Shown in pieces: positions 17,112-25,748 of a stretch of DNA of 55,715 nt. The translations under genes and the position numbers were made by a program. Under the pieces are notes generated by a model. It had not been told where the DNA came from, searched no databases, and saw only the letters and a program-made list of their open reading frames with translations. The first letter of the stretch is position 1, and each line of letters begins with the position of its first letter. Source of the DNA: an uncultured Lysobacter sp. (GTDB lineage Bacteria; Pseudomonadota; Gammaproteobacteria; Xanthomonadales; Xanthomonadaceae); contig CAMLID010000019.1 in assembly GCA_946480055.1 (NCBI GenBank), positions 1 to 55,715 of the forward strand, written 5' to 3'.

Positions 17112-17144
17112 GCCGCCCGCGCTCCCCCGAACGCGAGTACCCCC

Positions 17145-18332
17145 ATGTCCCACGCTCCGCAGATCCGCATCCCCGCCACCTACCTGCGCGGCGGCACCAG
17201 CAAAGGCGTGTTCTTCCGATTGGAAGACCTGCCCGTCGCCGCGCAGGCGCCGGGCAAGGCGCGCGACGCCCTGTTGATGCGGGTGATCGGCTCGCCCGAT
17301 CCCTACGGCAAGCACACCGACGGCATGGGCGGAGCGACCTCCAGCACCAGCAAGTGCGTGATCGTCTCCAAGGCCTCGGTGCCCGACCACGACGTCGACT
17401 ACCTCTACGGCCAGGTCGCCATCGAACAGCCCTTCGTCGACTGGAGCGGCAACTGCGGCAACCTCAGCGCCGCGGTCGGTCCGTTCGCGATCGCTGCCGG
17501 CCTGATCGACCCCAGCCGTATTCCGCGCGACGGCACCGTGGTCGTGCGCATCTGGCAGGCCAACATCAACAAGACCATCGTCGCGCACGTGCCGGTCAGC
17601 AACGGCCAGGTCCAGGAAACCGGCGACTTCGAACTCGACGGCGTCACCTTCCCGGCCGCGGAAATCCAGTTGGAGTTCATCGACCCGGCCGACGAAGGCG
17701 AGGGCGGCGGTGCGATGTTTCCGACCGGTAATCTCATCGACGACCTCGAAGTTCCGGGCGTGGGCACGCTGCGCGCGACCATGATCAACGTCGGCGTGCC
17801 GACGATCTTTCTCAATGCCGCCGACATCGGCTACACCGGCACCGAACTGCAGAGCGCGATCAACGGCGACGCCAAGGCGCTGGCGATGTTCGAAGCCATC
17901 CGCTCCCACGGAGCGGTGCGCATGGGTCTGATTCCGAACGTTGAAGCCGCGGCGCAGCGCCAGCACACGCCCAAGGTCGCGTTCGTCGCGCCGCCGCAGG
18001 ACTACGTGTCCTCCAGCGGAAAGCACGTCGCAGCCGGCGACATCGACCTGCTCGCGCGCGCGCTGTCGATGGGCAAGCTGCACCACGCGATGATGGGTAC
18101 GGCCGCGGTCGCGATCGGCACCGCCGCTTCGATTCCCGGCACCCTGGTCAATCTCGCCGCCGGCAACCGGCAGCGTGAGGTCGTGCGCTTCGGCCACCCC
18201 TCGGGCACGCTGCGCGTCGGTGCGCAGGCGCAGCAGGTCGACGGCAAATGGATCGTGACCAAGGCGGTGATGAGCCGCAGCGCGCGCGTGCTGATGGAAG
18301 GTTGGGTGCGCGTGCCGGGCGATTCCTTCTAA
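17145..18332 (+). CDS. prpF: 2-methylaconitate cis-trans isomerase PrpF
   Basis: 395 aa PrpF-family protein with the diaminopimelate-epimerase-like fold. The N-terminal signature is RIPATYLRGGTSKGVFFRLE. Other PrpF stretches are GMGGATSSTSKCVIV, VDWSGNCGNLSAAVGPFA and GKLHHAMMGTAAVAIGTAA. In the AcnD pathway, PrpF isomerises the 2-methylaconitate isomer made by AcnD so that the cycle can proceed to 2-methylisocitrate. It is 33 bp downstream of acnD and surely co-transcribed. A short hairpin follows its stop. Confidence 0.93.
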   Translation: MSHAPQIRIPATYLRGGTSKGVFFRLEDLPVAAQAPGKARDALLMRVIGSPDPYGKHTDGMGGATSSTSKCVIVSKASVPDHDVDYLYGQVAIEQPFVDWSGNCGNLSAAVGPFAIAAGLIDPSRIPRDGTVVVRIWQANINKTIVAHVPVSNGQVQETGDFELDGVTFPAAEIQLEFIDPADEGEGGGAMFPTGNLIDDLEVPGVGTLRATMINVGVPTIFLNAADIGYTGTELQSAINGDAKALAMFEAIRSHGAVRMGLIPNVEAAAQRQHTPKVAFVAPPQDYVSSSGKHVAAGDIDLLARALSMGKLHHAMMGTAAVAIGTAASIPGTLVNLAAGNRQREVVRFGHPSGTLRVGAQAQQVDGKWIVTKAVMSRSARVLMEGWVRVPGDSF

Positions 18333-18343
18333 GTAAGAACAAG

Positions 18344-18364
18344 GCGGGCGCGGCTGTCGCCCGC
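18344..18364 (+). terminator. Small GC-rich hairpin after prpF
   Basis: GCGGGCG-cggctgt-CGCCCGC, a 7-bp stem with 7-nt loop, begins 11 nt after the prpF stop. There is no T-tract, so it is at best a weak or Rho-assisted end. Confidence 0.35.
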
Positions 18365-18649
18365 GCCTGGCCGGCGCTCGCCGCCAGGGCCGTTAACCCC
18401 TTGATCGCGGTTTAACCATGCCCGCGTGCGGCCGCGCCGACCGGACCGCGCCGCGGCACGACCGCTCGTCGTCTGTGCCTAGGCTATGTGTGGATTTAAA
18501 GTGTCCCGGGGGTGGCCAGTAGCGGTATCCTCGCCGCCGTGCCCGCGCTGAGCTTCGCTCGGCCGGGCAGGGCCGGCGCCCAGGGGCGGACGCCGGCCGT
18601 TGCCTGATCATCACGGAAGTCGAAGCGTCATCGACAAGGAGATGCGGTT
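18365..18649. other. Intergenic region upstream of the first XVIPCD-like gene
   Basis: About 285 bp. It contains a mildly AT-richer patch GTGTGGATTTAAAGTG near 18488-18503 that may be promoter-related, and AAGGAG at 18636-18641 as the ribosome-binding site of the next gene. The bases GCGTCATCG just before this site recur before the second copy. No small ORF resembling an immunity protein is seen. Confidence 0.35.
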
Positions 18650-20155
18650 ATGGGCTACGAATTCGAGAAGCAGACCTTCGCCAGCGGCAAGCAGGTCACT
18701 CTGGTCAGTTGGGAAGGAGAGTCGCCCACCCAGCACGGGGCGAAATTGCAGAGCAAGCCGTGGAAGACCACCGACACCCGCGCCAGCGTCGGCTTCTACG
18801 AATCCACCGTGGAGTACATGCGCAACGACTGGGCCGCCAAGCACATGACGGCGCAGCCGGTGACGACGCCGAAAGGCAGTCTGATGCTGTATCACAACGC
18901 GACCACCAACACCTGGCATTCCACCGACGCGCTCGACATCGACCACGTCGTGCAGTGGAAGGACCATTTCAAGGACAAGGGCGTGAAGACCCACGCCGAG
19001 GCCCACATGGCCTACAACGACGTCAGCAACCTGCGCATGCTGCCGGCGGTGGTGAATCGTGCGCGCGACAGCGCCGACAACGTGCTGACCACTTACGGCG
19101 CGAGCTCGAAAGAGTGGAGGGAGTGGGTCGATGAGCGTTTCAGCTTCGACGCCAAGGCCAGCCATGCGGCCTTCGATCCCGATACCGACCTGGCTCGGCG
19201 CACGGTCGCCACCACCAGCAAGGACTGGTCGCCGGACGAGGGCCGCAAGGGCCTGAGCTTCGACGCCAAGGTGGTCGGCAAGTGGTACGAGGCGCAGCTG
19301 GAGAAGCAGTACGCGACCACGGTGGAGATGCGCCACCCGACCACCGGCGCGAAGCAGAACGTGCCCCTGTTCTATTGCTCCGCTGCCAAGCAGTTGTGCA
19401 CCCGCGACGCCCTGGACATCGATCACGAAGTCCCGTTCGAGATCCTGGCCAAGGAGATGATGAAGTACACCGACGGCGGCACGGCCAGCAAGGCCCAGGC
19501 CCTGGACGCGTACAACGAGACCAGCAATCTGCGCCTGGTCGGTCGCAGCGCCAACAGTTCGCACGAGTGGGAACTCAACGAGGAGATGACCTACCGCGAC
19601 GACGACGGCGAGCCTGATCCGGACGACTACGCCGTGGAAGACATGGTCGTGTCCAGCAGCATCCGCGACCAGGTCCGCAGCGCCATGGGTCATGGCCGCG
19701 GCACGATCTCCAGCATGCAGGAGCACAGCTTCGCGTCGGCGCCGCAGAGCAGCAGCGGATTGACGCTGAGCACGGCGAGCTCGAGCAGCCCGATCCTGCT
19801 CAACGACGGGCGTCATCCGGACAACAAGCTCTATCTGAAGGCGTTGGCCGGCGTACAGACGGAATACGCCGGCAAGCTGTTGCAGCCCCAGCAGGAGGCC
19901 GTCGCCTCGTCCCTGACCCTGCTCGCCAAGTCGCACCAGATGACGGACATCAGCCGCGTGGTGCGCAGCGAAGAGGGCATGCTCTACGTGGTACGCGACA
20001 TGGGGCCGGGCGCGCGACAGGTGGTCAACATCGACGAGAAGAATCTGAACGGCCGGACCATGGAGCAGAACACTCGCGAGATCGCTGCGCTGACGCCGCC
20101 GACCCAGACCACGACGCAACAGTCGCAGAGTCAAGTCCGCCCGATGACCCTGTGA
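18650..20155 (+). CDS. Putative T4SS effector: two HNH-like domains plus C-terminal XVIPCD-like domain (copy 1)
   Basis: 501 aa, no signal peptide or membrane segment. Two similar halves are visible. Residues about 40-140 contain STDALDIDHVVQW (DIDH at 96-99) then YNDVSNLRMLPAVVNRARD. Residues about 195-310 contain CTRDALDIDHEVPFE (DIDH at 256-259) then YNETSNLRLVGRSANSSHEW. The D-x-D-H...N-L...N arrangement resembles HNH/beta-beta-alpha-metal nucleases. Residues about 384-480 (LNDGRHPDNKLY, SLTLLAKSHQMTDISRVV, EGMLYVVRD) followed by a Gln-rich tail resemble XVIPCD, the VirD4-recruitment domain of Xanthomonadales T4SS effectors. Inference: an antibacterial nuclease effector. There is no obvious immunity gene and a paralogue follows. 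The start is supported by AAGGAG eight bases upstream. Confidence 0.62.
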   Translation: MGYEFEKQTFASGKQVTLVSWEGESPTQHGAKLQSKPWKTTDTRASVGFYESTVEYMRNDWAAKHMTAQPVTTPKGSLMLYHNATTNTWHSTDALDIDHVVQWKDHFKDKGVKTHAEAHMAYNDVSNLRMLPAVVNRARDSADNVLTTYGASSKEWREWVDERFSFDAKASHAAFDPDTDLARRTVATTSKDWSPDEGRKGLSFDAKVVGKWYEAQLEKQYATTVEMRHPTTGAKQNVPLFYCSAAKQLCTRDALDIDHEVPFEILAKEMMKYTDGGTASKAQALDAYNETSNLRLVGRSANSSHEWELNEEMTYRDDDGEPDPDDYAVEDMVVSSSIRDQVRSAMGHGRGTISSMQEHSFASAPQSSSGLTLSTASSSSPILLNDGRHPDNKLYLKALAGVQTEYAGKLLQPQQEAVASSLTLLAKSHQMTDISRVVRSEEGMLYVVRDMGPGARQVVNIDEKNLNGRTMEQNTREIAALTPPTQTTTQQSQSQVRPMTL

Positions 20156-20360
20156 TACGAGCCGTTGTCGCGGCGGACACCGCGCCCGAGGGGCGCGGCG
20201 TTCGCCGGGCCGGCGCCGGTCGCAGCAGCTTCAAGTGGTTGCCGCCGCGGGCCTGAGGGCCGGCGACAGCGTACCGTTCCGATCCACGACGTAGCGACGG
20301 CGCGCCCGTCCTGCGCCCGCCGCCAAGGACGCCGCAGCGTCATCGCCCAGGAGCCGTGCC

Positions 20361-21845
20361 ATGCCCTATCAATTCGAAGATGTCGATCTGAAAAGCGGAA
20401 AGACCGTCACCTTGGTCAGTTGGGACGACCTGTCGCCCCCCGAGCACGGCGCCAAGCTGCGCAACAAACCCTGGACCGATCGCGACACCCGCTCCTCGGT
20501 CGGTTTCTACGACTCCACCGTCGAGTACATGCGCAACGACTGGGCCTGGCAAAACATGAGCCCGCAGGAGGTCAGCGGCGAGCAGGGCAGGGCGGTGCTG
20601 TTCCATAACGCGCAAACCGACACCTGGCATAGCACCGATGCGCTGGACATCGATCATAAAACCGAGGTGATGAAGCACTTCAGTAATCTCGGCGTGCAGA
20701 CCCATGCCGATGCGCACAGGGCCTACAACGACGTCAGCAATCTGCGCATGCTGCCGGCGGTGGTCAATCGCGCGCGCGACAGCGCCGATCTGGTCTACGA
20801 CACCTACGGCGCCGACTCGCCGCAATGGCAGGAATGGGTCGACAAGCGCTTGACCTTCGATCCAAAGGCCGACCATCCCTCGTTCGACGATGGCAGCGAT
20901 CTGGCGCGCCGCACCGTCAAGACCACGGGAGTGGAGTGGTCGCCTGAGGACGGTCGCAAGGGCCTGGCTTTCGATGCGAAGGTGGCCGGCAAGTGGTACG
21001 AGGCGCAGTTGCAGCAGGCCTACGTGGGTTCGGTTGAGTTGAAGAGTCCGACCTCCGGCAAGGTGACCGAGGTGCCCTTGTTCAAGTGCGACGCTTCCGG
21101 CCAGCTGTGCACCCGCGATGCCCTGGACATCGATCACCGGGTGCCGTTCGAGATACTCGCCGAGGAGATGATGAAGTACGCCGACGGCGGCGTGGCCAGC
21201 AAGGCCAATGCGCTGGACGCGTACAACGAGACCAGTAACCTGCGTCTGGTCGGCCGCAGCGCCAACAGTTCGCACGAGTGGGAGTTGAATAACCTCGGCC
21301 AGTTCCGCGACGACGTCGAGATCAAGCCGTTGCCCGGCGACTACAGCGAGGCGCAGCTGACGCTTCCCGGCAACATGCGCGACCAGATCCGCGCCACCGT
21401 CCGGCAGACCTACGGCGGCATCGGCAGCATGCAGGAAGGCGGCTTCGGTGGGCCGCCGCCCTTCGGTGCGCCGCAACAGCAACAGGCGGTCCTGCTCAAC
21501 GATGCGCGTCACCCCGACCATCCGCTGTACAGCAACGCGCTCAAGTGCGTGCAGGACGAGTACAAGGGCCTGCTACCGCAGCAGCAGGAAGTTCTGGCGT
21601 CGTCGGTGGCGCTGTTCGCCAAGCAAAATCACATGCCCGATATTTCGCGGGTGGTGAGCCACGAAGGCAGCCTGTACGCGGTGCGCGATCATGGCTTCAG
21701 CGGCGCGCGTGACGTAATCCATCACCCCGAACAGGCCCTGCTCAACCGCACCGTCCAGCAGAACACCCAGGAAATCGCCAACGTGGCCACGCCGACCCAA
21801 CAGGGCTGGCAGGGGCAACAGCAGAGCCGCAGCTTTACCCAGTAG
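20361..21845 (+). CDS. Putative T4SS effector: two HNH-like domains plus C-terminal XVIPCD-like domain (copy 2)
   Basis: 494 aa tandem paralogue of the preceding gene, collinear over the whole length. DIDH lies at 96-99 and 256-259, as in copy 1, and NDVSNLRMLPAVVNRARDSA and NETSNLRLVGRSANSSHEWE are identical in both. The first site diverges more: the residues after DIDH are KTEVMKHF rather than VVQWKDHF. The XVIPCD-like domain (about 379-472: LNDARHPDHPLY, SVALFAKQNHMPDISRVV, EGSLYAVRDHG) is even closer to the canonical HPDHxLY wording, and the tail is Gln-rich. AGGAG at 20349-20353 supports ATG 20361. The 205-bp gap before it may hold its own promoter and encodes nothing evident. Function as in copy 1, inferred. 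Confidence 0.63.
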   Translation: MPYQFEDVDLKSGKTVTLVSWDDLSPPEHGAKLRNKPWTDRDTRSSVGFYDSTVEYMRNDWAWQNMSPQEVSGEQGRAVLFHNAQTDTWHSTDALDIDHKTEVMKHFSNLGVQTHADAHRAYNDVSNLRMLPAVVNRARDSADLVYDTYGADSPQWQEWVDKRLTFDPKADHPSFDDGSDLARRTVKTTGVEWSPEDGRKGLAFDAKVAGKWYEAQLQQAYVGSVELKSPTSGKVTEVPLFKCDASGQLCTRDALDIDHRVPFEILAEEMMKYADGGVASKANALDAYNETSNLRLVGRSANSSHEWELNNLGQFRDDVEIKPLPGDYSEAQLTLPGNMRDQIRATVRQTYGGIGSMQEGGFGGPPPFGAPQQQQAVLLNDARHPDHPLYSNALKCVQDEYKGLLPQQQEVLASSVALFAKQNHMPDISRVVSHEGSLYAVRDHGFSGARDVIHHPEQALLNRTVQQNTQEIANVATPTQQGWQGQQQSRSFTQ

Positions 21846-21870
21846 TACGCGCCGCGTCGGCGGCGATTCG

Positions 21871-21906
21871 TGCGCCAGGCTCTTACCGGCCTGGCGCATT
21901 CGTTTG
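21871..21906 (+). terminator. Probable rho-independent terminator after copy 2
   Basis: TGCGCCAGG-ctcttaccgg-CCTGGCGCA at 21871-21898 is a 9-bp perfect stem, followed by TTCGTTTG. It begins 25 bp after the stop of the second effector-like gene and separates it from the DUF5916 gene. Confidence 0.7.
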
Positions 21907-21994
21907 CGCCGAAACGATTGGCGTTGATGACTAACGCGCAGTCGCCGCATCCAAATCCCTAGGTCGACAAAACGATCGACAGTTCAGGGATGCG

Positions 21995-24247
21995 ATGAAA
22001 ACCAGAAAATTCAAAACGCATGCGCGCGCATGCGGCGGCGCAGTGTTGTCGGTCGGTTTGTGCGCCAGCGCGCAGGCGGCCGTCGTGGTCGACGGCAAGT
22101 TCGACGAGCCGGAGTGGCAGCAGGCGCTTAGTTACGACGACTTCAAGGTCACCGAGCCCTACCGCCTGAGCGCGCCGGCGCCGGGTTCGGCGACCCAGGC
22201 GCGCCTGGTGTCCACGCCCGACGGCATCGCGGTGGCGTTCGTGCTGGAACAGTCGGCCGCGTTCACGCGGGTCAAGCCGCGCCTGGAGCGCGACCAGGAC
22301 CGCGCCGCCGACCGGGTCAACGTCAGCATCGATTTCGACGGCGACGGCCGAGCGGCCTACAGCTTCAGCGTGGACCTGTCCGGCTCGGTCCAGGACGGCG
22401 TGGTCGCCAACGAGAACGTGCTGAACCTGGACTGGGACACCGACTGGTCCTGGGCCGTGAGCGAGAACGAAACCGGCTGGCAGGCCGAGCTGCTGATCCC
22501 GTGGTCGGTCGCGACCATGCGCGGCACCGACACGGCCACGCGCAAGGTCAACGTCTATTTCAGTCGTACCCTGGGCAGCAACGGCGAGCGCCAGGCCTAT
22601 CCGGCGGTGGCGACGTCGCGCGGCCGCTTCGTATCGGGGTTCGAATCCGTCGAGATCGCCCAGTACCGCAAGCCGCTGCTGCATTTCTGGCCCTACGTGA
22701 CCGCCAACCACGACCTGATCGACGGCCGCACCCGCTACAACGCCGGCGTCGACGTGTTCTGGAAACCCTCGCCGACCTTCCAGCTCAGCGCCACGGTCAA
22801 TCCGGATTTCGGCCAGGTCGAATCCGACGATCTGGTGATCAACTTCGACGCGGTCGAGACCTTCTACAGCGACCGGCGCCCGTTCTTCACCGAAAACCAG
22901 AGCATCTTCGATCTGACCACGCCCGATTCGGGGCGTCTGATCCACACGCGTCGGATCGGCGGCGACGCCGACGACGGCTCCGGCGCCAGCGACATCGACG
23001 CCGCGCTCAAGCTCAACGGCTCGGTGGGCGCGCTCGGCTACGGCCTGCTCGCGGCCAGCGAGGACGGCGAAGCCGGTCGCGATTTCTACGCGGCGCGGCT
23101 GCAGTACCCGCTGCGTCCGGGGCTCAACCTGGGCTGGCTGGGCAGCCTGGTGCAGCGGCCCTACCGCGATCGCGAGGCGCAGGTGCAGGCGCTGGATCTG
23201 AGCTGGAAGCCTAACGAGCGGCTGATCGTCAACGCCCAGGCCCTGGCCAGCTTCATCGACCAGGCCGGGCGCAGCAGCGACGGCAACGGCGCCTGGCTGC
23301 GGATCAACTGGACGCCGTCGAACCGCTGGCGTTACGAGTTGGAACTCACCCATTTCGGCGAGCGGCTCGACTTCAACGACCTGGGTTTCCAGCGCCGCGC
23401 CAGCCTCAACGAGATGGAGGCGACCGGCGTGTACCTGCATCGGATCGAGGACGCGGATTCGAAGCTGGGCAGCACGCGCTGGTCGGCCGAGCTGCAGGCT
23501 CGCAGCAACGACCGCGGCGACCGCCTGCCGACCTACCTGCTGCTGGGCGGCAACCTCAATTTCCGCAGCGGCGATCTGATCTACCTGGAGGCCAGCCTGA
23601 TCAGCGACGGCTGGGACGATCTGATCTCGCGCGGCAACGGTCTGTGGCATCGCTCCGGTCGCTACGACGCCGAAGTCGGCTACGCCAGCCGCCGCTACGG
23701 CCACTGGTCGCTGGGCGCCTCGCTCGAGCTGGCACCACGCGGACTGAGCGCGCGACCGACCCAGGAACTGGTGCTCAGCGCCAACTGGTACCCCAGCGAT
23801 GCCTTCAACGCTTCGTTCGAGTTCGGCCCGGACCGCGGCGAGGATTGGCTGATCTGGGAGGGCGGGCGCGACTTCGGCCGCTACGAGCGCCGTGGCGACT
23901 TCGCCAGCCTCGGTCTGAGCTGGTTTCCGGGCCAGCGCCACGAGCTGCGCCTGAAATCCGAATGGGTGGCGGTGCGCGGCAGCCAGGGCCAGCGCTACCA
24001 ACTGCAGCCCTCGGGCCAGCTGACCGCCACCGGCCAGGCGCGCCCGGACTTCGACGTCAACAATTTCGGCCTGCAACTGCGCTACCGCTACCTGCTGGGG
24101 CCGCAGTCGGACGTGTTCCTGGCCTATTCGCGCGGCGGCTACCGGCGCCAGGAGCGCGACGGCTACGGCAGCGGCGAGCTGTTCGACGATGCCCTGGGCC
24201 TGCGCGACGCCGACCAGCTGCTGGCCAAGATCCGCTACCGGTTCTAG
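21995..24247 (+). CDS. DUF5916-type outer-membrane protein with N-terminal carbohydrate-binding (CBM9-like) domain
   Basis: 750 aa. A signal peptide (MKTRKFKTHARACGGAVLSV to about AQA) precedes a family-9-like binding region, about residues 30-210 (VVDGKFDEPEWQQA, VNVSIDFDGDGRAAYSF, WQAELLIPWSV, NVYFSRTLGSNGERQAYP). A long DUF5916-type region follows, with alternating beta-strand pattern: NPDFGQVESDDLVINFDAVE, ETFYSDRRPFFTENQSIFD. The chain ends in LLAKIRYRF, with the C-terminal Phe typical of outer-membrane barrels. The substrate is unknown. It is flanked by a terminator upstream and the sigma-factor operon 67 bp downstream, so it is probably transcribed alone. Confidence 0.75.
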   Translation: MKTRKFKTHARACGGAVLSVGLCASAQAAVVVDGKFDEPEWQQALSYDDFKVTEPYRLSAPAPGSATQARLVSTPDGIAVAFVLEQSAAFTRVKPRLERDQDRAADRVNVSIDFDGDGRAAYSFSVDLSGSVQDGVVANENVLNLDWDTDWSWAVSENETGWQAELLIPWSVATMRGTDTATRKVNVYFSRTLGSNGERQAYPAVATSRGRFVSGFESVEIAQYRKPLLHFWPYVTANHDLIDGRTRYNAGVDVFWKPSPTFQLSATVNPDFGQVESDDLVINFDAVETFYSDRRPFFTENQSIFDLTTPDSGRLIHTRRIGGDADDGSGASDIDAALKLNGSVGALGYGLLAASEDGEAGRDFYAARLQYPLRPGLNLGWLGSLVQRPYRDREAQVQALDLSWKPNERLIVNAQALASFIDQAGRSSDGNGAWLRINWTPSNRWRYELELTHFGERLDFNDLGFQRRASLNEMEATGVYLHRIEDADSKLGSTRWSAELQARSNDRGDRLPTYLLLGGNLNFRSGDLIYLEASLISDGWDDLISRGNGLWHRSGRYDAEVGYASRRYGHWSLGASLELAPRGLSARPTQELVLSANWYPSDAFNASFEFGPDRGEDWLIWEGGRDFGRYERRGDFASLGLSWFPGQRHELRLKSEWVAVRGSQGQRYQLQPSGQLTATGQARPDFDVNNFGLQLRYRYLLGPQSDVFLAYSRGGYRRQERDGYGSGELFDDALGLRDADQLLAKIRYRF

Positions 24248-24250
24248 GCC

Positions 24251-24275
24251 CGCGGTCTCGGTCGGAATCAGACCG
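24251..24275 (+). terminator. Short stem-loop after the DUF5916 gene
   Basis: GCGGTCT-cggtcggaatc-AGACCGC begins 4 nt after the stop. The 7-bp stem is followed by AAAAT rather than a T-run, so it is a weak call for this strand; it may instead shape the leader of the sigma-factor operon. Confidence 0.3.
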
Positions 24276-24314
24276 CAAAATCCGTGCTAACCGAATCCGG
24301 GGTGCGTGCATCCT

Positions 24315-24914
24315 ATGGGGATGGACGGCGGCGACCCACCCTTGGACAGCGCGGCGCAAACGGCGGTGGCACGCGCGCGGGCGGGCGACGAGCGCGCGTT
24401 CCGCGACCTGGTCCAGGCCCATGCGCGGCCCCTGTTCCAACTGTGTTTCCGCATCACCCGCGACGCCGCCCTGGCCGAGGACGCGGTCCAGGAGGCGTTC
24501 TACAAGGCCTGGCGCGGGCTGGACAGCTACGACGGCCGCGCCGCGTTCTCGACCTGGTTGCACCGGATCGCGGTCAACGCCGCGCTGGAGCAACTGCGCC
24601 GCAACGCCCGCCATCGCCAGGACGCGACCGGGTCGGTTTCGGACGAGGACGACGGCGCGGACTTCCTGGCCTCATTGCCGGACGACGCGCCCGATCCGGA
24701 GGCGCGCGCCTCCGGCGTGCAGATCGGCCAGCGCATCGACCGCCAGATGCAGCGCCTGAGTCCGTCCGAGCGCGCGGCTTTCGTCCTGCGTCATTGGGAA
24801 GGCGAACCGCTGGAGCGGATCGCCGAGACCCTGGGTTTGAACACCGGCCAGTGCAAGCAGGCCATCTTCCGCGCCGTGCGCAAGTTGCGCGACGCGCTGG
24901 AACCGTTGAGGTAA
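24315..24914 (+). CDS. ECF-type RNA polymerase sigma factor
   Basis: 199 aa. Sigma region 2 spans about residues 18-85 (ERAFRDLVQAHARPLFQLCF, AEDAVQEAFYKAWRGLD, FSTWLHRIAVNAALEQLRR). Region 4 lies at about 140-195 (RLSPSERAAFVLRHWEGEPL, IAETLGLNTGQCKQAIFRAV). Candidate starts are GTG 24306, ATG 24315 and ATG 24321. ATG 24315 is preferred because GGGG at 24299-24302 then has a usable, if long, spacing. It is followed after 3 bp by a membrane-anchored gene that is probably its anti-sigma partner. Its promoter specificity and inducing signal are unknown. Confidence 0.88.
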   Translation: MGMDGGDPPLDSAAQTAVARARAGDERAFRDLVQAHARPLFQLCFRITRDAALAEDAVQEAFYKAWRGLDSYDGRAAFSTWLHRIAVNAALEQLRRNARHRQDATGSVSDEDDGADFLASLPDDAPDPEARASGVQIGQRIDRQMQRLSPSERAAFVLRHWEGEPLERIAETLGLNTGQCKQAIFRAVRKLRDALEPLR

Positions 24915-24917
24915 GCC

Positions 24918-25748
24918 ATGTCCATCCGCGACGACGACCTGATCCTGTACCACTACCGCGACGGCCTGACGCCCGAGCGCCTGCGCGAGATCGAATCCGC
25001 GCTGGCTGCGTCTCCGGAGCTGGCCGCGCGCTACCAGGCGCTGCGCCAGGTGCTGGCCGCGGCCGACGCCGACGCGCTGCCGCCTTACGACCCTGATCTG
25101 GAAGCGCGGCTGTGGCAGCGTCTGCAACCGCGACTGCACGAAACCGCCGCGCCGGCGACCGCCTCGCTGCCGTTGACGGCCACGCGCGCGCATGCGCGTC
25201 CGCGCCGCCGCCTGCGCGCCTGGGGCGTGGGTCTGGCTTCGGCCGCGGTGCTGGCCTTGGCGGTGTACCTGCCGTTCGCGCGCCGCGACGTGGCGCCGCC
25301 GGCGGCCGCGCCGGTCGCGGTGCAGGATCGCGCGCACCAAGGGACCCAGGACGGTGTGCAGGACCTGGCCGCCGACCGCGTGCTCGACGCCTATGTCGCC
25401 ACCCACCTGCGCAGCACCGAAGGCCTGTTGCTGAGCGTGGTCAACAACGATGGCGGTGCGTTGGCCGCGATCGACGAGGACTACGTACGCGATCTGGTCG
25501 ACGACAACCGCCTGTACGCGGCGGCCGCGAGCGAACGCGGCGACCGTGCGCTCGCCGGCTTCCTGCGTTCGCTGGAACCGACCCTGATCGAACTGGCTAA
25601 CCGCACGCCCGCCGAGGGCATCGAAAATGAAAACGCACTGCGCGACTACGTCGACGGCAGCGATCTGGTGTTCCAGGTGCGCGCGGTCGAAGCGCGTTTG
25701 CAACAGCGCAGCGGCGAGCCCGCGCAGCAGGAAGGAGTGACGACATGA
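24918..25748 (+). CDS. Single-span membrane protein, probable anti-sigma factor
   Basis: 276 aa. The N-terminal cytoplasmic part (about 1-95: LILYHYRDGLTPERLREIE) precedes one membrane segment at about 101-120 (AWGVGLASAAVLALAVYLPF) after an Arg-rich stretch, then a soluble C-terminal part of about 155 residues. It has no cysteines, so the zinc-type anti-sigma motif HxxxCxxC is absent. Position directly after an ECF sigma gene (3-bp gap) and topology suggest an anti-sigma factor; this is inference from context. Its stop overlaps the next ATG by 4 bp (ATGA), so the downstream HEAT-repeat protein is translationally coupled. Confidence 0.65.
   Translation: MSIRDDDLILYHYRDGLTPERLREIESALAASPELAARYQALRQVLAAADADALPPYDPDLEARLWQRLQPRLHETAAPATASLPLTATRAHARPRRRLRAWGVGLASAAVLALAVYLPFARRDVAPPAAAPVAVQDRAHQGTQDGVQDLAADRVLDAYVATHLRSTEGLLLSVVNNDGGALAAIDEDYVRDLVDDNRLYAAAASERGDRALAGFLRSLEPTLIELANRTPAEGIENENALRDYVDGSDLVFQVRAVEARLQQRSGEPAQQEGVTT

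Larger units (their letters stand above)
18625..21845 (+). repeat. Tandem gene duplication of the XVIPCD-like/HNH-like gene
   Basis: Two adjacent same-strand genes encode full-length collinear paralogues with many identical blocks of 15-20 residues. The sequence AGCGTCATCG precedes the ribosome-binding site in both copies, so the duplicated unit included part of the leader. The region between stop 1 and start 2 (20156-20360) shows no gene. Confidence 0.85.

Noticed and set aside
14487..18197. 1236-codon minus-strand frame over acnD and prpF
   Set aside because: Antisense shadow spanning two well-supported genes; composition is typical of reverse-read GC-rich codons.
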